DNA from: SIG565 sp045651765
GTDB lineage: Bacteria; Bacillota; Clostridia; Oscillospirales; Acutalibacteraceae
Length of the DNA stretch: 64,000 nucleotides
Reading direction: 5' to 3'
Assembly: GCA_045651765.1 (NCBI GenBank)
Contig: JAZRSY010000015.1
Coordinates: forward strand, 1 to 64,000
Shown: one piece after another, positions 60,083 through 64,000 of the stretch
How the letters are laid out: each line of letters opens with the position of its first letter
Position numbering within the stretch: the stretch's first letter is position 1
Position numbers and translations under genes: made by a program
The notes under the pieces: model-generated
Seen by the model: only the letters and a program-made list of their open reading frames with translations
Told to the model about the DNA's origin: nothing
Databases searched by the model: none

Positions 60083-60752
60083 ATAGTTGCCAATTAATTG
60101 GATTAATACCTGCGTTTGTTAAAATTTGGTTAGTTTTTGAAAAATGCTTGCATCCGAAAAAACCGCCATATGCCGAAAGTGGACTTGGGTGCACCGATGT
60201 AAGTTTGGTATGTATTGGGTTGTCAATAATTTTAGCCTTGCTAATAGCGTTATTGCCCCACAACAAAAACACAACGGGTGTATCCTTTTTATTAAGTTCC
60301 AAAATTATTCTGTCGGTAAAGGTTTCCCAGCCCATTCCCTTGTGGCTGTTAGGTGTGGCTTCACGCACGGTAAGTACATTGTTAAGCAACAACACACCCT
60401 GCTTTGCCCAAGCCGTTAACTCACCCGAATTTACAGGGGCTTTAAACCCTTCGATATCGCTTTCTAATTCTTTAAATATATTTTTAAGCGAAGGCGGCAA
60501 TTTTACCCCACTTTTAACCGAAAAGCAAAGCCCGTGCGCTTGGCCAAAGCCATGGTATGGGTCTTGCCCAATAATGCACACCTTTGTATCTTTAAAAGAT
60601 GTGTATTTTAAAGCGTTAAAAATATCATTCATATTAGGGTATATTGTGCGGTTTTTATATTCGTTTTTCAGAAAATCTCTCAATTTTAAATAATATGGCT
60701 TTTGCCATTCATCTTTTAAAATAACATCCCAATCGTTGCCAATATTAACCAT
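60081..60752 (-). CDS. ung: Uracil-DNA glycosylase, family 1
   Basis: 223 residues from the ATG at 60752 (AAGGTGG upstream; a GTG three codons earlier overlaps that site). It removes uracil from DNA. Catalytic aspartate in GQDPYHGFGQ (Asp64), NVLTVREATPNSH, and the histidine in HPSPLSAYGGFFG (about 190). Complete and normal length. Confidence 0.96.
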   Translation of the reverse strand: MVNIGNDWDVILKDEWQKPYYLKLRDFLKNEYKNRTIYPNMNDIFNALKYTSFKDTKVCIIGQDPYHGFGQAHGLCFSVKSGVKLPPSLKNIFKELESDIEGFKAPVNSGELTAWAKQGVLLLNNVLTVREATPNSHKGMGWETFTDRIILELNKKDTPVVFLLWGNNAISKAKIIDNPIHTKLTSVHPSPLSAYGGFFGCKHFSKTNQILTNAGINPINWQL

Positions 60753-60790
60753 TTTAACCACCTTATTTTGAATTTTTTAAAGGAACTTTT

Positions 60791-61426
60791 ATGAAAAAAT
60801 GTATTTTATTTGATTTAGACGGAACCATTTGCAACTCGGCCGAGGGTATAATTAAATCTTCGGTTTATGCGCTGCAAAAATTTAATATTACGGTTAGCAC
60901 CGAACGCCTTAAAACCTTTATAGGCCCACCCCTTAGGGATTCCTTTATGAGCGTTGGCTTAAGTGAAAACGAGGCCGAGCAGGCGCTAGGGTTTTACCGC
61001 GAACGCTATAATTCGGTGGGACTATTTGAAAACGAGGTTTATGATGGTATTCACGAACTTTTAAATAAACTTAAAAATAACGGGCACCGCCTGTTTGTTG
61101 CCACCAGCAAACCCGAAAATATGACTATGCGCATTTTAGAGCATTTTGATTTATTAAAATATTTTGAGTGTGTGGTTGGTGCCTCGTTAGACAAAAGCCG
61201 CGACAGCAAAGAGGCCGTTATAGAGCACCTTTTAAAAACACACAAAATAAACAATGCCATTATGGTTGGCGACACTGTTTTTGATGTGCGCGGCGCCAAA
61301 CACCACCAAATTGACACGGTTGGTGTTTTGTGGGGGTTTGGCGAAAAGGCCGATTTAATAAACAGCGGCGCTATAAAACTTGCCGGTGACACCACCCAAT
61401 TATTTAACATTTTAGCAGACCTTTAA
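60791..61426 (+). CDS. HAD family phosphatase, phosphoglycolate phosphatase-like
   Basis: 211 residues. DLDGTIC (8-14) with nucleophile Asp8, cap domain about 15-80 (FIGPPLRDSF), motif II TSKPE, Lys, and motif IV VGDTVFDVRG. This Gph/PgmB-like type acts on small phosphorylated sugars; the exact substrate is unknown. Divergent from ung. Its stop codon lies in the loop of the terminator. Confidence 0.9.
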   Translation: MKKCILFDLDGTICNSAEGIIKSSVYALQKFNITVSTERLKTFIGPPLRDSFMSVGLSENEAEQALGFYRERYNSVGLFENEVYDGIHELLNKLKNNGHRLFVATSKPENMTMRILEHFDLLKYFECVVGASLDKSRDSKEAVIEHLLKTHKINNAIMVGDTVFDVRGAKHHQIDTVGVLWGFGEKADLINSGAIKLAGDTTQLFNILADL

Positions 61427-61435
61427 AGGTCTGCT
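61414..61435 (+). terminator. Terminator of the HAD phosphatase gene
   Basis: Eight-base stem AGCAGACC/GGTCTGCT around TTTAAA, followed by TTTTTATT. Confidence 0.88.
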
Positions 61436-61537
61436 TTTTTATTATAATAACATAATTTTAAAATATTCTCAAGCAATAAAATACCTCACGCTATGGGTTT
61501 TAACGCATAATATATAGTGTGATGGAGTGATAAAAAT

Positions 61538-61765
61538 ATGTTATTATGTGATTTATTGCCGGGCGAAACGGCAATTATAAAAGGTGTTTCGGGCAAAACT
61601 CCGCTTTGCAGGCGACTTAAAGATATTGGTTTTACAAACGGCAACACGGTTACCTGTATTATGCATTCGCCATTGGGCGAACCCACCGCCTATTGTATAT
61701 TGGACACAATTATAGCCTTACGGCAGGGCGACAGCAATAAAATTCATATTAAAAAGGTGATATAA
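61538..61765 (+). CDS. feoA: Ferrous iron transport protein A
   Basis: 75 residues, SH3-like fold: LLCDLLPGETAIIKGV at the start and LKDIGFTNGNTVTCI. FeoA helps FeoB take up Fe(II). It ends overlapping the feoB start by one base. Upstream (61484-61523) an imperfect inverted repeat TCACGCTAT/ATAGTGTGA flanks the likely promoter and might bind an iron regulator. Confidence 0.93.
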   Translation: MLLCDLLPGETAIIKGVSGKTPLCRRLKDIGFTNGNTVTCIMHSPLGEPTAYCILDTIIALRQGDSNKIHIKKVI

Positions 61766-63663
61766 TGGGGCTTACTAAGCATTCGCACAAAAACACCATT
61801 TTACAAGATGCAAACAGTTTAAAAAATAGTAAGCGGGATATAACCGTGGCCCTTGCAGGTAACCCAAATGTTGGCAAAAGCACCGTTTTTAACGCTCTTA
61901 CGGGCCTTAACCAACACACTGGTAACTGGTCAGGTAAAACGGTTAGCACCGCCAAAGGAAGTTACATATATTTAGGCCAAAAAATTATTTTAATTGATAT
62001 TCCCGGGACCTATTCTCTTAATGCTAACTCGGTCGAAGAAGAGGTTGCGCGTGATTTTATTTTAGGCGGCAATGCCGATGTTACGGTGGTAGTGTGTGAT
62101 GCTGCAACTTTGCAAAGGAATATTGCACTACTTTTGCAGATTAATAAAACCGGCAACAAAACAATTCTTTGCATTAATTTTATAGATGAAGCCAAAAAGC
62201 GCGGAATAACCATTAACACCGAAAAAATGAGCAAAATGCTTGGGCTCCCGGTGGTTGCGGTATCGGGCAAAAGAAAATTAGGGCTTAACACTTTAAGTGA
62301 TGAAATTATTAAAATGCACACCCTTATTTTACCCGAACAAAAAACAACTGACACCATAGACTATTCGGCCACACAAATTAATGCAAAGGCCAAAGAAATA
62401 TGCTCTGCTTGCGTAACAAAAGGTGAAAATAAGGCATTTTACAAAGACCGCAAATTAGATAAAATTTTAACCGGTAAACTAACGGCGGCACCCACAATGC
62501 TTTTATTGCTTGCCGTTACCTTTTGGCTTACCATTAGCGCTGCTAACTACCCTTCGGAAATATTGGCTAATATACTATTTTCGTTTGAACGGGTTTTATA
62601 TAATTTACTTGAAAAAATCGGTTTACACGCTGACCTTTGTAACCTTTTAACCTATGGTGTTTACAGGGTAGTGGCCTGGATAGTTTCGGTTATGCTGCCG
62701 CCAATGGCAATATTTTTTCCGTTGTTTTCAATTCTAGAGGACTCGGGTTATCTGCCCCGAATTGCCTTTAATTTAGATAAATATTTTAAAAAATGCAGAG
62801 CCTGCGGCAAACAGTCTTTAACAATGTGTATGGGCTTTGGCTGCAACGCTGCCGGTATTATTGGTTGCCGTATAATAGATTCGAAACGCGAACGGCTAAT
62901 TGCAATTTTAACCAACAGTTTAGTGCCTTGTAATGGCCGTTTCCCTCTGCTTTTGGGCATTATAACCATGTTTTTTGTGGTGGGCGAAGGCCTTGGCACT
63001 TTAAAAGCCGCCTTAATTTTAACCTGCTTTATATTACTTAGCATTTTAATGACCTTTATTTGCTCTTATTCTCTTTCTAAAACTGTTTTAAAGGGCATGC
63101 CATCTTCTTTTATATTAGAGTTGCCGCCCTACCGCAAACCGCAAATTTTAAAAACAATAATACATTCGGTGTTTGACAGAACCTTGTTTGTTTTAGGCAG
63201 GGCAATTATTGCGGCAATTCCCGCCGGATTAATTATTTGGCTTAGTGCAAACATTTTTATAAACGGGCAAACTCTGCTTAGCATTTGCGCTGCTTTTTTA
63301 GACCCGTTTGGTAAAATTTTGGGGCTTGACGGTGTAATTTTAATAGCCTTTATTTTAGGTCTTCCCGCTAACGAGATTGTTCTGCCACTTATATTTTTGG
63401 CATATTCGGGCGGTTCTTTATTAACCGATATTGGCGACCTAGCCATTATTAAAAATTTATTTTTAGAAAACGGTTGGAGCATTATAACCGCCCTAAATGT
63501 TATGCTGTTTTCTTTGTTCCATTGGCCCTGCGCAACATCACTTTTAACCATAAAAAAAGAAACCGGCAGTTTTAAATGGACGGCTGTTGCATTTTTAATG
63601 CCAACCATAATGGGTATTATTCTTTGTTTTGTTAGCAACCTAATATATAATTTAATAATATAA
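61765..63663 (+). CDS. feoB: Ferrous iron transport protein B
   Basis: 632 residues, shorter than E. coli FeoB (773) but in the range for Firmicutes. N-terminal G domain: GNPNVGKST (32-40), TGNWSGKTV, DIPGTYSL and NFIDEAKK; then a membrane part with about eight helices and the conserved CGKQSLTMCMGFGCNAAG. It imports Fe(II) for the many Fe-S proteins here. Co-transcribed with feoA. Confidence 0.95.
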   Translation: MGLTKHSHKNTILQDANSLKNSKRDITVALAGNPNVGKSTVFNALTGLNQHTGNWSGKTVSTAKGSYIYLGQKIILIDIPGTYSLNANSVEEEVARDFILGGNADVTVVVCDAATLQRNIALLLQINKTGNKTILCINFIDEAKKRGITINTEKMSKMLGLPVVAVSGKRKLGLNTLSDEIIKMHTLILPEQKTTDTIDYSATQINAKAKEICSACVTKGENKAFYKDRKLDKILTGKLTAAPTMLLLLAVTFWLTISAANYPSEILANILFSFERVLYNLLEKIGLHADLCNLLTYGVYRVVAWIVSVMLPPMAIFFPLFSILEDSGYLPRIAFNLDKYFKKCRACGKQSLTMCMGFGCNAAGIIGCRIIDSKRERLIAILTNSLVPCNGRFPLLLGIITMFFVVGEGLGTLKAALILTCFILLSILMTFICSYSLSKTVLKGMPSSFILELPPYRKPQILKTIIHSVFDRTLFVLGRAIIAAIPAGLIIWLSANIFINGQTLLSICAAFLDPFGKILGLDGVILIAFILGLPANEIVLPLIFLAYSGGSLLTDIGDLAIIKNLFLENGWSIITALNVMLFSLFHWPCATSLLTIKKETGSFKWTAVAFLMPTIMGIILCFVSNLIYNLII

Positions 63664-63690
63664 AAACCGAGTTTTAAAAACTCGGTTTTT
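63662..63690. terminator. Bidirectional terminator after feoB
   Basis: Ten-base stem AAAAACCGAG/CTCGGTTTTT that can be extended inward; U-runs on both strands. The stop of the gene on the other strand begins at its edge. Confidence 0.88.
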
Positions 63691-64000
63691 TAATTATATA
63701 TTTGCCAATAATAGCGCCTGTTGCTTGGTGGAAAATCATCAAGAATGCCATATTGCGGGTCGTAAAACAGGCCGTCAAAATAAAGCGACCAATGCCAACA
63801 AATTGGTGTTTCAAGGCTAAGCAACGCAATTTTCGGTAGGTCTTCTTTATTAGTTACCGCAAACCTTTGCTCGTTAAATTTTATATTAAAATCCGAAAGA
63901 ATGCGCTTCATACATTTTAAATCGGTTTCTCTTTCGGTGCCGCAAAGCTCTATAATTTTATTAACATTAACACCCGTGAGCATAGCAAGCACTGCCTGAC
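63690..64000 (-). CDS. C39-like (papain-fold) cysteine peptidase, 5' end outside window
   Basis: At least 103 codons, open to the right edge. The visible part starts QAVLAMLTGVNVNKIIELCG, which resembles the helix after the catalytic cysteine in C39-like peptidases (usual pattern CGQA-VAMLTG), so the cysteine would be just outside the window. A histidine in WHWSLYFDGLFYDPQYG (about 70-86 of the visible part) matches the catalytic His/Asp region. Possible roles include peptide processing; the neighbours beyond the edge are unknown. A GTG within the frame at 63992 is probably not the start. Confidence 0.6.
   Translation of the reverse strand, partial: QAVLAMLTGVNVNKIIELCGTERETDLKCMKRILSDFNIKFNEQRFAVTNKEDLPKIALLSLETPICWHWSLYFDGLFYDPQYGILDDFPPSNRRYYWQIYN

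Noticed and set aside
1..64000. CRISPR arrays, rRNA, insertion sequences, phage genes
   Set aside because: Looked for direct repeats with regular spacing, transposase motifs and rRNA segments; none seen.

Overview
The window looks like chromosome from an anaerobic, spore-forming member of the Clostridia (Oscillospiraceae-like, gut-type). The evidence is an AT-rich coding style, a SPOCS/LysM spore-coat-type protein, the SCIFF peptide with its radical SAM maturase, a complete six-gene Rnf complex in the clostridial order C-D-G-E-A-B, a membrane pyrophosphatase, FeoAB, and a Re-type citrate synthase next to aconitase and isocitrate dehydrogenase. No rRNA, CRISPR array, insertion sequence, phage module or plasmid replication gene was seen. 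About 60 protein genes and one tRNA (tRNA-Leu, GAG) are supported. Gene packing is tight, and several stop codons lie inside the terminator hairpin that ends the gene.

Layout. 1-4371 (minus): a secreted-fibre type operon with a TetR regulator, two ER-type (Ser/His) SipW-like signal peptidases, two small membrane proteins and two TasA/camelysin-like proteins with SipW-type signal peptides. The last of these runs off the left edge and carries the start of a beta-helix-like region. Two copies of one palindrome flank the tetR promoter. The operon lies on the 3' side of tRNA-Leu and has a different base and codon style from the rest, so it may be an acquired island. 5350-6885: SPOCS/LysM protein whose start codon can be masked by a long leader hairpin. 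6971-12078 (minus): an oxidative half-TCA operon (Re-citrate synthase, GntR regulator, aconitase, isocitrate dehydrogenase) that makes 2-oxoglutarate for glutamate. 12167-22498 (minus): esterase, membrane protein, J-domain protein, DUF5685 protein, uvrA, uvrB, pseudouridine synthase, zinc peptidase and ychF.

22640-36804 (plus, with acpP inverted): hprK, ROK glucokinase, murB, rapZ, whiA, dnaE, pfkA, then aroC, proS, a small membrane protein, alr and mscL, linking sugar signalling, wall synthesis, replication and glycolysis. 36852-45336 (minus): potassium-dependent-type membrane pyrophosphatase, a GMP synthase that lacks its glutaminase domain, a CofE-like ligase, an M14 carboxypeptidase, an Orn/Lys/Arg-decarboxylase-fold enzyme, and the SCIFF maturase and peptide genes. 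45461-55044 (mostly plus): sugar epimerase, malQ, a flavin reductase (minus), a NifU-like/GGGtGRT gene pair, a divergent XRE/SLOG pair with repeated operators, a surface-domain/transmembrane/HAD fusion and a helix-turn-helix/phosphoglucosamine mutase fusion. 55170-60055: rnfCDGEAB. 60081-64000: ung (minus), a HAD phosphatase, feoAB and a partial C39-like cysteine peptidase (minus).

Possible links: Rnf would couple ferredoxin:NAD oxidoreduction to an ion gradient that the pyrophosphatase can supplement; FeoAB would supply iron for the many Fe-S proteins (RnfB/C, aconitase, ScfB, NifU-like protein). The entries most likely to be new biology are the HTH-GlmM fusion, the surface-repeat/HAD fusion, the NifU-like/GGGtGRT pair, the XRE/SLOG pair with its operator array, the leader hairpin of the SPOCS gene and the TetR-controlled double-SipW operon.
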